Positions 1-10,942 are shown, numbered from the stretch's first letter. The stretch: 64,000 bases of DNA from Isoetes taiwanensis (GCA_021234155.1 JAJEKV010000014.1:13380494-13444493), one strand, 5' to 3'. Made by a program: numbers and translations. Notes: a model not told the origin generated them from the letters alone.

Positions 1-632
1 ACTAGATTAGAAGAATCAAGAAGTCCCAAGTGCTTCAGGTGACAAAATTTAGGGCACCTTAACGGTTGCCACATAAGACAACATGCGAGACCCATGAGCA
101 CTTTAAAATCTAGTTCCCAAAATAAGCAAAAAAGTAATGGGCGACCAATGAAACAGGGGTGAATATATTGGAAGTAGGAAATTAAAATATACGTATTTAA
201 GTAAAAGGCGCTATAATTCCGCCGGGTATAATAAACAAGGGAGCAAGCTCTGATGTGGCAGGCCGGCCGGCCATAGGCGGGGCCACGTCCCCGTGCGGCG
301 ACGCAGATTCATTCTATTTTATACCTGGCGCGCCGACGACAGGGCCCACCATGCCGTGACGTGTAAGAGGACGCTTAAAAACCTTTGGGGCCATATACAA
401 GTTCGGCCATGTCTACGCCAGGCTTATGTACAGAGCACGGGGTGGGGCTTTGTCCCTACTCCACACCTCGGCTGTACCTCTCGCCTTCCTTGCGCCGGCT
501 CTCCATTGCTTTTCCTTCTTGGGTTCAATGATGTTGAAGACTTCCGTCGCTCTTTTTCATGGTTATGTCGAGTACAGGCTGCTGGTTTTGAGCACCACAA
601 CTACACGGAATAGTTGCTCCATGGCGTCCTCG
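1..632. other. upstream flank of the first gene; GC-rich block
   Basis: No convincing coding sequence. The first ~230 bases are AT-rich. From about 250 to 460 the DNA turns GC- and CpG-rich, and a TATA-like run (TATTTTATA) sits near 315-323. This fits the promoter and untranslated leader of the plus-strand gene that follows. Open frames in this stretch overlap one another on both strands and resemble no family I recognise, so they are not called as genes. The promoter assignment is inference from position and composition. Confidence 0.3.
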
Positions 633-950
633 GTAGGTGAATCTTTGTCCCTGCTTCAAATGTATTTGATTTGCTTGTTTTTGATCGGTTTTTCGGATTT
701 AAGCTCCGTTCGGCGCTTTTATGATTTGGGATTCTTTCCTTACTTGGGCCACATTATTGTTCACGGCAGATTGATTTGGTCCTTTCGTCAGCAATTCATA
801 CAGTACCCAGAGTTTGGAGCCTCCCACCGTACAAGGCCATGGCGCTTTGGGCTGGAAATGATATGGGGCCGAGGCTCCTAAATATTTCTTCTTCGCCCCA
901 ATTATCTTTCTTGGATTGGTTCCACTTTCATCTACGTTCTCTTTTTTTAG
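633..950 (+). other. candidate 5'-leader intron
   Basis: A donor-like GTAGGTGA at 633 follows an exon-like GC-rich segment. A polypyrimidine run ending in TTTTTTTAG at 949-950 makes a strong acceptor. The 318 bases between are T-rich, unlike either flank, as expected for a plant intron. It would lie in the leader of the gene whose ATG is at 1067. An ATG at 621 just before the donor would open only a short upstream frame that stops before 1067. No transcript evidence is available. Confidence 0.35.
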
Positions 951-1066
951 CAAGAAGGGCATAAATGTGGGTTGAAATCTTTCAAAGCCGTAATTATGTG
1001 GAAGTGGAAGCAAGGAGGTTTCCTAAAAATTGATCAACAGTAGTTCCTGCATGCCATATTCTTAAA

Positions 1067-2689
1067 ATGCCGGTTGAACCTCAGCTCAAGGTGAATGTGC
1101 ATGCTCGAAAGGCTGGATTAAAGAGACTTTCAGCCAGGGCAAATGCAGGACCAACGACGCCGGAAACCAAATCGTGGGGTGGCACACTAATTTCTCGACT
1201 GCTGGCGAATGGCGGTCTGTGACATTAAGAGATGTCGTGTTCAAATAGAAAGGGGCTTTCTCGAAGGAAAGGATTTGACGGATTGAAGCAACATTTGGGT
1301 TTGGAACATCTATTGGTTTTAGAGGTTTTGAAGGTCTTATAACTTAGGATGGGATTTCCAGAATGGAGATCTGGGGGATTGCAACAGCTTCGTTTATGGC
1401 TCAACCTTCCTGTTGCAGGCCTGTGTTATGAGGTTGAAAAAGGTGCATTTTGGTGGAAACCTTGGGGCCCAAGGCCAAAAGATCTTGATCAAGCTGTGGT
1501 TCTTGCTCGCAATGCATTAAGAAGCTACCCTATACTGGTTCCTGTTTACAGTCATTGTTATATCCCGTCTTCCCCTGTCCTAGCTGGGAATCCCATGTTT
1601 TTTGTGTATCAGAAGGAAGCTTTTTGTTGCAATTGTGATATAGGGGAATTCTTCCTTAGGCAGATGCCATTTTTTCAGAATCAGGAACCTCCATTCAGCT
1701 TGCCAGATCACAAGGATGGTTTTGAGCATGATAAAGATTGTAGAGATGAAAGGTACTCGGTCAGCAGCTCATTGCAGGATTGTTCAAGGCATTTCCAGCA
1801 TGTAGATGAAATTCCCTATGGCCAATTTGTTGGCTTTCAGCAACAATGTCAGGAATGTAAAGGTGATGGAGTTAAGTTATCAAATTCTGAAGATTCTAAA
1901 TGGGAACATGAAGGCCCACAAAAGCACATGGAGTCTTGGGGTCGGAACTTAGATGCTCTAGCTAGAAGTTCAGAAGGTATCTTAAAGAGTGTTGGTGTCT
2001 CTGCAAGAAGCTTTTATTCATGTTCAGGCCAGGCCAGTTCCAGGAATTCAGAAGCATCTTCTTCTAGTGCAGGGGATATTTCTCGCAAGAGTGCAGATAG
2101 TACATATCATCAGAGCTTTTTTAGTGAGAGGCCTCACCTTAGCAAAAACTTCTTGAACTTCCTGAAAATGTTGCCTGTAGATTCAGCAAAAGCAGTGCGT
2201 AGAATAGAGTTTTGGACTGATTTGGTTTACAAAAGACAGAGTTCTACTGAGGCATTTGTGGATATTTTATATGACAATCACGAGCTTTATAAGCCAGAGT
2301 ATAAAACTGAATTTGAACAGTTGACATGTTCGGATTTTGATAGCCACTTTGTGCCAAAATGGTTAGACAGCACCTTGGAGGAAATGGCAAGGCAACTCCG
2401 AAGTGGCGGCTGGAAGGAAGATGACATATCAGAAATGGTTGATATATCTTCTCCTAAATCAAGTCCCACCCCTCAGTTATTTGATAGACAGTCAATCCTA
2501 GAGGATTTGGCCTTAAAGCTTGATCTATTATCAGCTGCCCTGAAAAAAGCGGGCTGGAACGTCCAGGATATTGCAGAAGCTTTATGTCTGGATCTTGCTC
2601 TCTTCAATCAGCCAAGACTACGTCGTAAAATTTCACCAGAAGTTGCAGCTAGGATAGGGCCTCTTGCAGCATATGTGGCCCAGGCCTAG
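1067..2689 (+). CDS. plant-specific conserved protein of unknown function (At3g50340/At5g67020-like)
   Basis: The main frame 1349-2689 encodes 446 residues. It matches what I know of a plant family of unknown function: an N-terminal GFPEWRSGG..LRLWLNLPVAG block, FWWKPWGPRP, a YSHCYIPSSPVLAGNP block, a serine-rich middle, and a C-terminal half with two similar GGW/AGW helical motifs ending in SPEVAARIGPLA. The family's N-terminus (AGLKRLSARA) is present upstream in a 51-codon frame 1067-1222. Joining 1067-1218 to 1348-2689 through a GT...AG intron (1219-1347) restores frame and gives about 497 residues. The join skips roughly 40 residues (the ..GF.FPPDL...GLP.G segment) expected between them. 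Traces such as IERGF and EGL lie inside the intron in other frames, so this part may be decayed or misassembled. Function unknown; related proteins are sometimes linked to SMI1/KNR4-like folds. Confidence 0.72.
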
Positions 2690-3256
2690 TAACTGTCATA
2701 TCTGTCCAAACATTCTTTGTTACATATTCATGCCATAAGCGGCTTTCTATCTTCTGGTCTTCCTTGCTACCCACTCATGGCTACTTGCCATTTACGTTCG
2801 TTGGGAGTATGGCAATACTTTTCCAGAAGCCTTGCAAGACTTCTTGCTTTAGCTACCATGCACGATAGGCATCCCAGAACAGTGAAAAGTGTATCATATA
2901 TATCAGGTTATTGGTAACGAGATACAATGTTAATACAAGATGCTGAATTCTTGCTTGAGCAATTTGTGAAAAGAAAGTTCTGTGGAAATAGGTTGTGATT
3001 TCAGACCAGTGTTTCAGTTGCTTCAATGAATTAGTTCTGTTCAACTCAGTCTGATGTTGCAATTCTAGTTAACCTACATTAGAATGCATTAAGGAAGATA
3101 CTATGGTTGGGGCATAAAATTGATTGCTTATTGAGAAGCAAGAAATTCGAAGAAAGTTCAACAAAAACAAGGTGCTGCCACACAAAAGATTGCTCGTGAG
3201 CATAAGAAAGTACCTAGAAAATTTGTGAAAAAGACATAAGAAAAAGGCAGAAGGTC
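2690..3256. other. 3' flank of the first gene
   Basis: Presumed 3' untranslated region followed by AT-rich intergenic DNA. No coding frame, RNA gene or repeat structure is evident. Confidence 0.3.
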
Positions 3257-3320
3257 AAAGGATACAAAGAATAGTCGATTAGAATCCTAAAGGATACAAA
3301 GAATAGTCGATTAGAATCCT
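3257..3320. repeat. perfect 32-bp tandem duplication
   Basis: A 32-base unit beginning AAAGGATACAAAGAATAG occurs at 3257-3288 and again, identical, at 3289-3320. A diverged third trace (AAAGAATAGTGATTAGGAATC) follows near 3450. It lies just outside the LTR-like sequence that begins at 3552. Confidence 0.85.
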
Positions 3321-3339
3321 CCACTACGTTTCTTTTAAC

Positions 3340-3600
3340 CTATATTGGTATGAATATGGTAAGCAGGAAGTATCCTCCACTGTATTTTTTGCTTACCTCA
3401 TTTGTTATGAATACGGCTGGGGAAGTGGTCTTAGGTCAAGGATCTGAAAAAGAATAGTGATTAGGAATCACTCTACTACGGTTCTTTAACCTTACTCTAT
3501 TATTTATGAATATGGTAGCTTAGGGAAGTATATCATATGTTTTAACTTCTCTGTTGCTATGAATATGGTAGCTCGGGGAAGTGGTCTTGGACGTTAATCG
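3340..3600. repeat. array of LTR-start-like motifs
   Basis: The motif TATGAATATGGTAGCTCGGGGAAGT, in more or less diverged form, recurs near 3347, 3405, 3502 and 3558, each time followed by AAGT. The last copy continues into sequence shared with 9596-9770. The earlier copies look like serial partial duplications of the LTR's 5' end. Confidence 0.6.
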
Positions 3601-4038
3601 TGAATTTGGCGGTGTGTAAGAATGGCGAATTATGGAAATGCAAAGGCGGAATGATGGCAAAAGAAACACTTTATAATGGTTATGGTTAAATAATATCTTG
3701 AAGCCAAGATATTATTTAATGTAATTAAAGGATTTTAGAGTTTAAATATATTTGAGCCAAAAATTGATTTTGAAAAGGAAAAGGTAAGCGTAACGATCAA
3801 TTTTAGCTGAAATTATGCATGTGTATTGAGAGGATAAAGTGTTTACACATACGGTGGTCAGAGCTACTACCCTTCTCGAATCCTTGGATAGTAGTCCGGA
3901 CTCTGAACTGCGGTACTTAGGAGCCTCTCTCAACTTCTTCTCCAATGGATACTATAGGAGGACTCTGTTCCTAGACTAAATTTTACAATGAAGATTACCT
4001 TGGCCTTATTCTGATGGCTCCACAATAGGCTGATAAGC

Positions 4039-4046
4039 TATATAAA
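4039..4046 (+). promoter_or_regulatory. TATA box in the 5' LTR-like region
   Basis: TATATAAA stands in a GC-neutral setting about 490 bases into the putative 5' LTR, in the orientation of the element. This is the best promoter candidate for the non-autonomous element. Position and sequence only. Confidence 0.4.
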
Positions 4047-4845
4047 CTACATGGTCACCCGAGAGAAAGAGAGGACTTTACCCAGAGCACAGCAGGGATC
4101 CTGTGGGATCACCAAAGCATGAGGCTTTCGAGGAGGCGGGAAGTTCAAGCGGCAAAGCTGATTCATTTGGTACAAGAAGCCTTAGTGAGAAAGAACCACT
4201 TTAAGCACCCTCAGAAAGATACCTAGCATCAAAGAGTGGCATGCAGCGTGCTTATTTATTCTTCGCGATTATATAGGCATAGCCTTCTTCAAACAATAAG
4301 AATAAGAAGCGGGAGCTGCTTTGTGCCTCAATCCCTTTACGCACGAGTATGGGCTTTCTCCCTTTACTTGCTGGGCTACCTAGTCTCCGCCCGAAGCGCA
4401 TTGTGCAGAGCGGCACAATCTAAAAGCGGCGGCGCGTATCACTAGCTCCTAATCAGCCGCTTCTTTGGGACAAGGAGGGCTTCTACTAGTGAGACCAAGA
4501 AGTGACTATATGGCCAGCGAAATTCTATATGGTACAAATGATAAATTTTGAGCACACAGGTGCCTTCGCCAGGAAGCATGGCAGCACTTAATGGAGTGCT
4601 TGAGGGCTTTTCTGACTTCTGATGAGTGCGGCAGCCATCTATTGATGACTTTCTCATCTGACTAACTGTTTAATAGAAGCTGACATAGAAACTACTTAGC
4701 TTTACACTTTAGCTTATCTTTGCCGATTGAACTGAACAGAGCAGAGACAATTTCGCTTTAACTTTGTTTCGAAGCCCTATTTGAGCTAGATGAAGGGGTA
4801 TACGATACATAACGAAACCCAAGAAAGGTAGATACGGAAGGAGCC

Positions 4846-4935
4846 ATGGAAGCTCTCGAGCCCGGCAGCCCGGCGGCCGGCTGCTCTTCCCGGCCGTTAC
4901 GTCACCGGGTGTGGAGCACGCAAGAGCGAGGCTGA
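4846..4935 (+). other. short GC-rich reading frame, possible captured exon
   Basis: A 29-codon frame starts in good context (GAGCCATGG), encoding MEALEPGSPAAGCSS and so on, then stops. It sits in an isolated GC-rich island (about 4846-4960) within AT-rich DNA and is followed by CTAGGGTTT leader-like motifs. This could be the first exon or leader of a captured gene fragment. No family recognised. Confidence 0.2.
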
Positions 4936-4950
4936 CGCGCGCCCGCCCCT

Positions 4951-5146
4951 AACGCGCTAGGGTTTCTATCCTCGAGCTCAGGCTCCGAATTTGTGCTTTA
5001 GCGATTTGCTTGCTTCTCATACAGTTTTCAGTTCAAGGGGCTACGTGGTAGCCTTCGCGCCTAGGGTTTCCATCCTCGACTCCCGGAGCTCAAAAATTTT
5101 GTGCTTGCTTGATTTGCTTGCTTCTCCTTGGTTTTCCAGTTCAAGT
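4951..5146. repeat. imperfect tandem duplication, ~105-bp period
   Basis: Two copies (about 4951-5038 and 5057-5146) share CGCGC(C)TAGGGTTTC.ATCCTCGA, then GATTTGCTTGCTTCTC and TTTTC(C)AGTTCAAG. CTAGGGTTT is common in plant 5' leaders, so the unit may derive from a transcribed leader. Confidence 0.65.
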
Positions 5147-5334
5147 CAATTTCCTTTCAAATCATTGTAGGGAATTTACGTCTACCTTTTCCTTTCATAT
5201 GAAAGGCACCATTACAATATTTTCTTGTCATTTTTTATATTAGATTTATATATGTTTCTTTTTTTTTTTAATATATCTTCTATATATCTTGTATATGTTC
5301 TTATATTTTATTAAGCTTATCCAGGTAGATGGAT

Positions 5335-5770
5335 TGAATCCGGCGGCTCCATGGCTTTAGGTATCCTAAAGGCCAGATGAAACTGGGAGTTTATATACCA
5401 TAATCCCATAAACCACGCGATCCTACGGTCGAGGTTGGTCGATCACGGCGCGGTCAGGGTCCCTCACGGCTCACGTGGCTTTGGGGCATGTCATTGCTAA
5501 TGGCCCCTGGAGTAACTGGCTTGGGAGTTTGTTTGTAGCTTATATGGATCCTGCACGGTCCATGTTGATTTGATCGATGCGATGCGATTAGAGATCCTCG
5601 GCTCCCGCGTTGCTTTGGGACACATCCTACGGTTGCACGTAGCTTTGGGAATTATATGCTGTCGATCCTACGGTCCGGGTTGATTCGATCGATGCGATCC
5701 GGGATCTTGCGGCTCCGCGTGGCAGCATATACGGTGCACATGACTTTTGGGAATTATGTAATAAGATCCT
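5335..5770. repeat. degenerate minisatellite (GATCCTACGGTC/GGCTC...GTGGCTTTGGG)
   Basis: Several diverged copies of a module with GATCCT.CGG, GGCTC.CGCGTGGC and TTTGGGAATTAT follow one another, together with GATCGATGCGATC. Spacing varies from about 60 to 110 bases. No coding potential. Confidence 0.55.
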
Positions 5771-6026
5771 ATGGCTCATGACTGGTGAGATCACCGACCC
5801 TTGTCGGGTCCAAGATCCCTCTGACCCAAGTTGAATGCTCATTTCCTTAGGAAAGGCTTTTTTAAAAATTCTTATGTTGTGTGGGGGATTCGAATTACTG
5901 ACCATTGACCCCCGACCTCCCATTCTATTAATCAAGCATTAATTCCATGAATAATTTGCTCGAACATATATATACTTGAGGTAAATACTTTCCCATTAAG
6001 ATAAAATAGACTAACATTTTAGCCAG

Positions 6027-6074
6027 TTCAAGAAGGTTCTAGAATGTTCTGGAAGGCTCTAGAAAGTTCTAGAA
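6027..6074. promoter_or_regulatory. ten contiguous heat-shock-element pentamers
   Basis: TTC and GAA alternate every five bases from 6027 to 6074: TTC..GAA..TTC..GAA..TTC..GAA..CTC..GAA..TTC..GAA. Nine of the ten units are perfect. The nGAAn/nTTCn alternation is the known binding geometry of heat-shock factors, and three units suffice for one trimer. It is the best-ordered part of a longer repeat, so the pattern may have arisen from repeat expansion. Whether it drives transcription is unknown. Confidence 0.5.
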
Positions 6075-6660
6075 CATAAGAGAATCTAGGGGGATTTAAG
6101 AAAATTCTTCCAGAAAGTTCCAAATTGTTCTATTAAGTTTTAGAATGTTCTAGAATATAGGGGAATCTACGGGAATGTAAGGAAATCTAGGGAAATACTT
6201 CCAGAAAGTTCTAGAATATATTGAAAGTCTTAGAATGTTCCAGAAAGTCTTAGAATGTTCTAAAGAGTTCTAGAATGTAAAGGAATCCAGAAGAATCTAA
6301 TAGAATGTAAGAAAATCTTATAAAATGTAAGAGAATCTAGGAAAATATTTACAAGCCTAAGGGAATCTCTTAAAATCTGGGGGATCTAAAGGAATCTTCA
6401 TAAAATCTAAGGGAATCTAAGAAAATGTTGATGAAATCTTAGAGTATCTAAGGGAATCTTTATAGAATCTCTTTGAATCTAAGGACAATCTGATAAAATC
6501 TAAATGAATCTAAGGGGATCTTCATAGAATCTTGGAGAATCTAGGGAAATTTAATGGAATCTAGAGGGAATCTTATAAAATTTAGAGAAATGCTCACGAA
6601 CCCTCTAAGAGAACCTTGGTAGAATCTTAAAGAATCTATGAATTTAGAGTATTCTCAAGA
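6027..6660. repeat. degenerate minisatellite rich in AGAATCT/TTCTAGAA
   Basis: About 630 bases consist of variants of GTTCTAGAATGTTC in the first third and GGAATCTAAGGAATCTT in the rest. The period is short and irregular. Further partial TTC/GAA alternations occur near 6110-6280. Confidence 0.75.
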
Positions 6661-7034
6661 GATTCTTTTACAAGAACTTGCGCGTAGGAACATGCTAAAA
6701 CTCGAACATGCATCATAGGACGCATTAAATTTCTTGTAATAATATATATGTTATTAAGATAAAGATATTATATTAAGTGCCTACCTACTTATATAATGAC
6801 CAATAATAAATGAAAAAAGAAGAAAAGAAAAGCCAATAAAGGAATTTAATTTAGCACAAACTATAATTAAGCATTTAAAAAGCAGAAAAGGGAAAATCAA
6901 CGGTGGCAGACTGGCGGTGCCTGGCCCTTTATTTCAGATTGCCTTTCTGGATTTCTAGAATAATTGAGATGCATTGCATTCATACGGATCAACAAGGAGG
7001 TGGCGAATTGGGAGAGTTTTAGGGGAAATTTATT
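6660..7034. other. AT-rich spacer
   Basis: No repeat or coding structure recognised. The stretch from about 6720 to 6890 is strongly AT-rich. Confidence 0.3.
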
Positions 7035-7367
7035 GAGGAATTTGGGAAAGCTCTTCTTGAGCAGCATGAACCTGAAGTATTGAAGCCACAAGCTTTTACG
7101 ATTCAAGCTTTTATTAGCAGGTAAAATCATGACTCAATTCATTTGCATTATTGAATTCTTTTATTGGAAGGATTCATTAGAAATCAAAATGTTTTTTACG
7201 TTTCATAAAGAATGGGAAAGAGGAAACGTCATAAGCATGCATTGCCACAACCTTCTGTGTTTTCATTCTTCAAAGGCCATGCTTCCACTAGCACGTCTTT
7301 GAATGTGCCAGAAGGACCTACCGTAGAAAAAATTGGACTGGCTATTTTGATTACATTATCTATTTGA
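7035..7367 (+). other. possible captured exon fragments
   Basis: Bases 7035-7120 read EEFGKALLEQHEPEVLKP and onward, ending exactly at a donor-like AG|GTAAAA. An in-frame TAG lies a few codons upstream. At 7212-7367 a 51-codon frame (MGKRKRHKHALPQPS...) follows. Both have protein-like composition unlike the surroundings, but I cannot assign a family. They lie inside the LTR-like region and may be transduplicated gene pieces. Confidence 0.2.
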
Positions 7368-8063
7368 TCACTAAAAGTTTATTGTGTTCTATTGAAACAA
7401 CATCTTTTGTTGGATTATACAATAGTTTGCTTATTTTTATTTAAAATTTTGATTCTTGATTTTTACTTGTCACATGAAAAGCTCAATTTTAGATTTTTTT
7501 TTCACACGAAAAGTAGAAAATTTTATTGCATGTCCTCTGAAATATAGGGAGTGCTTTGCAAATTCCCTCACTGGATGTAACTATTAAATTATAAAAGAAA
7601 CGATGGACATGAATAGTTATTATAGAACGACCACTTTTTGTACACATTACTTTAGCTTTAACTCTAATTCTAATATCTCCTTGACCATGTGGCCATAATC
7701 TTGTTTGATAAACCACCCTTGCTTGTTGCTTTGCCATTGCTAGCAAGCCTTATCATAATTCTGCCAGTTCTTAGCACCGAGTGACTCGGTTGGGCGGTGA
7801 ACATTTAAAGGCTGCCTAATGCGTCTGGATCTAGCTCTAGTTTTGGTGAATTACGAGCTTGACCAATTTGAGTTATTGGTGTAATTCCCATGCTATGTTT
7901 ATTTGACCTGTGCTTATTTGTCTTCTTATTTCATATTTAGATCATTTTGTCATTGCTAACGGTTTATTCTATGGATTGTGTAACAAACTTAGATGGTTTA
8001 CAGGTTATGAGATTATGATTTGTTTGAAAAATTCTGATGTTCTGTTTAGAAGAGATAAGAGGT
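7368..8063. other. distal part of the 5' LTR-like region
   Basis: Non-coding. Only a short local symmetry (CACCGAGTGACTCGGT near 7776) is visible. It precedes the PBS and is therefore taken as LTR sequence. Confidence 0.25.
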
Positions 8064-8085
8064 ATGGTTCATTGTTGTGAACCAT
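8064..8085 (+). other. hairpin at the end of the 5' LTR
   Basis: ATGGTTCA, a six-base loop TTGTTG, then TGAACCAT form a perfect 8-bp stem immediately before the LTR end (..ATAACA at 8089) and the PBS. A hairpin here could fold the RNA near the primer site. Structure is visible; role is inferred. Confidence 0.5.
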
Positions 8086-8091
8086 AACAAT

Positions 8092-8104
8092 TGGTATCGG
8101 AGCC
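8092..8104 (+). promoter_or_regulatory. primer-binding site (initiator tRNA-Met)
   Basis: TGGTATCGGAGCC is complementary, with minor change, to the 3' end of plant initiator tRNA-Met (the usual PBS is TGGTATCAGAGCC). It starts three bases after the CA that would end the LTR. Confidence 0.7.
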
Positions 8105-8805
8105 AAGCTATTCCTAAAGTTTGCAAATACTTCCGGTTGGTGCTGGAGATTGCAAACAAGAATAGAGAATCTTATTCTGGTTATTCTTGATGTTTGTAAG
8201 TCATTTAGTTGGTGCTAGTGATTGCAAACTGGAATAGAATTCCTCCTCCTGAGAATCTAAATGATCTTCTTCCTATGAATTTAAAATTTTAACTTCTTGG
8301 ATCATTCTTTCCAATTTGATTCTACCCAGAGTAATCAATCTTTGGATATCGGTACGACAAAATTGTTTGTTGCAGGAAACATATAGGTGCAGGTGATTGG
8401 TGACATAGAATAAGCAAAGGGAACTGAGCCTAATCTTCCCGATCAATCCATTTCGTGCCAAAATGGATCTTCCTCCAATCAAGCCTAACCTTAACTGACA
8501 ATCCATCTCCTTGACTAGGATGGATCTCCATTGAAACTTTTCATGCATCTACAGAGGGCGTATCTATGGTGGACGGATCAATCTTTACCTGAAATCTCTA
8601 TCCTTGACAAATCTTGAACTATTCGAAACTAAACGAATTCTAAACAATGTAAAGTGCGACCCATTGTTTTAGTAAGACGTCTTAATAATGAATATCTGTT
8701 TGTAAGAGGTGGCTTCAAAATTGGTTAAAAGATTTTAAAGGATTCGTGCCTTTAGAGAAATTGTAAATCTATTTTATGATTGTGTTGCTTCCTTCGAATA
8801 CACTA

Positions 8806-9150
8806 TGCTGAATTGGTCCGTTCTGGCCAGCCCCTGCATGAGATGCTAAGCATGAGCTCGATACAGAGGTTGGGCTCATACATTGAAGAGGTCATGGATC
8901 GCCGAGATCAGCTCGGCCCTCGGGCATTTACCTGATACATGTACATATTTCTGTCTATATTTGTATTTATATTTGTACAGTTTGACAACAAACCTATTCC
9001 TATCACAGTTTTTCCCCCAAACAATCCTTTCTGGGCAGGAGGGGGTTTTTAACCCGGACAGTGATACGCTTGCTGCGTCTCCTATTTGGGTCCTATAGGC
9101 CATTGGTCTCCGTGGACGATAAAAACTCTATTCTATTCTATTCTAATAAA
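8806..9150 (+). mobile_element. possible 3' end of a non-LTR retroposon
   Basis: A block of different composition ends in (ATTCT)n repeats at about 9129-9145, as many plant LINE or SINE 3' tails do. Its 71-codon frame (8883-9098) resembles nothing I know and is probably untranslated 3' sequence. No target duplication identified. It interrupts the non-autonomous LTR element's internal region. Confidence 0.3.
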
Positions 9151-9580
9151 TGATAATGCCATTAATAGTTGCACAATGGTTGGTGCCATGAGTGTTGATG
9201 TTAATGGATGACATTGAAATTCTAGATTGGTGTCTAGAGTTTTGAGCAGTAGTTGATGCTACTGGTTGAAGTCGGTGCTTGAAACCTTGATCTTTTCTTA
9301 ATCTTGCCTTTATCTTAAAACTTAAATTTTATCTAGTAGATATTAAGCTTTGCTAATATATCTCAAAAGAATAATCGAATCTTCCTTGGATCTTTATCTT
9401 AATCTTTAGCCACACCCGTTGTGATTGTCATATATAGTTGGTGCTATTTGTGAGATCATAATCCTAGACTTTGGCCCTTAAAATGGATTAGGTTGGTGCT
9501 CATGTACAAATTGAGTTGGTGCTAATGTACAAATTGAGTTGGTGCTTAATTTGTGGTTTACAACTGAGGTCAGTTGCTTC

Positions 9581-9770
9581 AAAAAAAGGAAAAATTGTTA
9601 TGAATATGGTAGCTCGGGGGAGTGGCCTTGGACGTTAGTCTTGGTGGACTAGCATGGGTGTGTAAGAATGGCAAATTATGGGCAACGCAAGGCAAATAAA
9701 TGGCAAGGAAACCTTATAATGGTTATGCTTAAATAATATCTTGGAGCCAAGATTAGTTGAGCCAAGATAG
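9581..9770 (+). repeat. polypurine tract and start of truncated 3' LTR
   Basis: AAAAAAAGGAAAA at 9581-9594 directly precedes TGTTATGAATATGG at 9596. The following ~170 bases match 3552-3720 closely (shared GTGTGTAAGAATGGC, TTATAATGGTTATG and TTAAATAATATCTTG). Similarity then ends abruptly. Confidence 0.65.
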
Positions 9771-10942
9771 TATCCTTACGTTTACAAGAAATTTATCGCG
9801 GCGGCCAAGACCGTTGCGAACATTTCTCTTCACCGATTCACTGGGGCAACCAACCCATCAAATGTTAAGTACATGCACGTGGATCTAGCGAAATAATGAA
9901 AAGAATTCTAATGAGACTAAGCATTGCAGTGCTCGGCTCTGGGGAAAATTTGGGTCAAGCTTCAATAACACAATAAGGGGAGCTCGGAGTATGCTTTTCA
10001 TACCAAGGTCATATAAATTACTCCTACTTCAATGCAATGGAATAAGATCCTTATCACTATCTGACACTGGAACGACTGTAATTAAAACCATCAGCATGGC
10101 TTGACTTCTATTTTGTAAGCATTCTATCTAAATTGCATGAGCACAAAATGAAAAGAGACTTTTGGTCGAAAAGATGAGGTATGCGTATTTATTTTAGAAG
10201 TAAAAGAATGTTATGTATTTTAAATCGGTTATATCCAGAACCAAACACTTGTTGTGTCCATTTCCAGTTTCAAATGCACATGGAGCACCTAAAAACAATG
10301 CTTCAGAACACAATTATTATTGCATGAATCTCTTCATGCATGCAGAGACCTAGAGTGATTTCATTTGCTAGAGGGATTTCATTTGCCTTGATTTCAAGTA
10401 GATTGAATAGCTTTGAATTGGACCCTGGAGATGCTACACCATATCTGTTTTTATCAAATCTCTATGCTGCATTCTGATAAGCAGAGGTTCCCTTAAGAGA
10501 TTCCCTTGATCTAAAATATGCCATATGGGGATGTAATGAAATAACAAGGTATTCACATCTAGGAAGAATAGAATAGAATAGAACAACCTAAGAGCATTCA
10601 AGCATAATCCTTTCTGAGAAACATTAGTTGTTTCGATGATTTTGCTAATGTTCTAATTGAGGATCCAGTAGGATTGAAATCCTTATGGAGACGGTACGTA
10701 CATATCTTAAAAGAACCAGCACTTCTTGCACATGTGAAAGCTTGTATTGAATGTGATATACAATTAGCTTTTTTATTATGCCTTTGCAATTATGTTATTA
10801 TCTTGTCAATTATATTTTATTACGGTGTCCGAATGTTGTAATTGTATATTTTCTATAATACCTTCATTTCTTTTTCACATTGTTATTACTTGTTCTTCTT
10901 AGAATAGCTTTTCCAAGGCTCCGAAGGGGCCAATTTGTTTTT
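9771..10942. other. intergenic, nothing recognised
   Basis: AT-rich DNA with no gene. The only distinct element is an (AATAG)n run at 10570-10582, the reverse complement of the ATTCT tail at 9129, which might mark another retroposon end. Confidence 0.3.

Larger units (their letters stand above)
3552..9770 (+). mobile_element. non-autonomous LTR retrotransposon (LARD-like), decayed
   Basis: Sequence from 3552 (TGTTGCTATGAATATGG) is repeated at 9596 (TGTTATGAATATGG), and similarity runs for about 170 bases. A primer-binding site complementary to initiator tRNA-Met lies at 8092-8104 and a purine tract at 9581-9594, directly before the second copy. The order is therefore 5' LTR, PBS, internal region, PPT, start of 3' LTR. 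The internal region (8105-9595) has no gag-pol coding and repeatedly shows TTGGTGCT motifs. The implied 5' LTR of about 4.5 kb is long and contains several minisatellites, so later insertions inside it are likely. The 3' LTR is truncated near 9770. No superfamily can be assigned without coding domains. Confidence 0.55.

Noticed and set aside
3257-3320. CRISPR-like array
   Set aside because: Only two directly adjacent copies without spacers, in a eukaryotic context.
5870-5930. tRNA gene or SINE head (GATTCGAATT-like T-arm)
   Set aside because: No anticodon arm, A box at proper distance or acceptor stem could be paired. The same goes for GGTTCGAATC near 16,825.
8883-9103. Complementary ~70-codon frames on both strands
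   Set aside because: Probably the untranslated 3' end of a retroposon; the tyrosine/leucine repeats come from TATTTGTATTTATA repeats.
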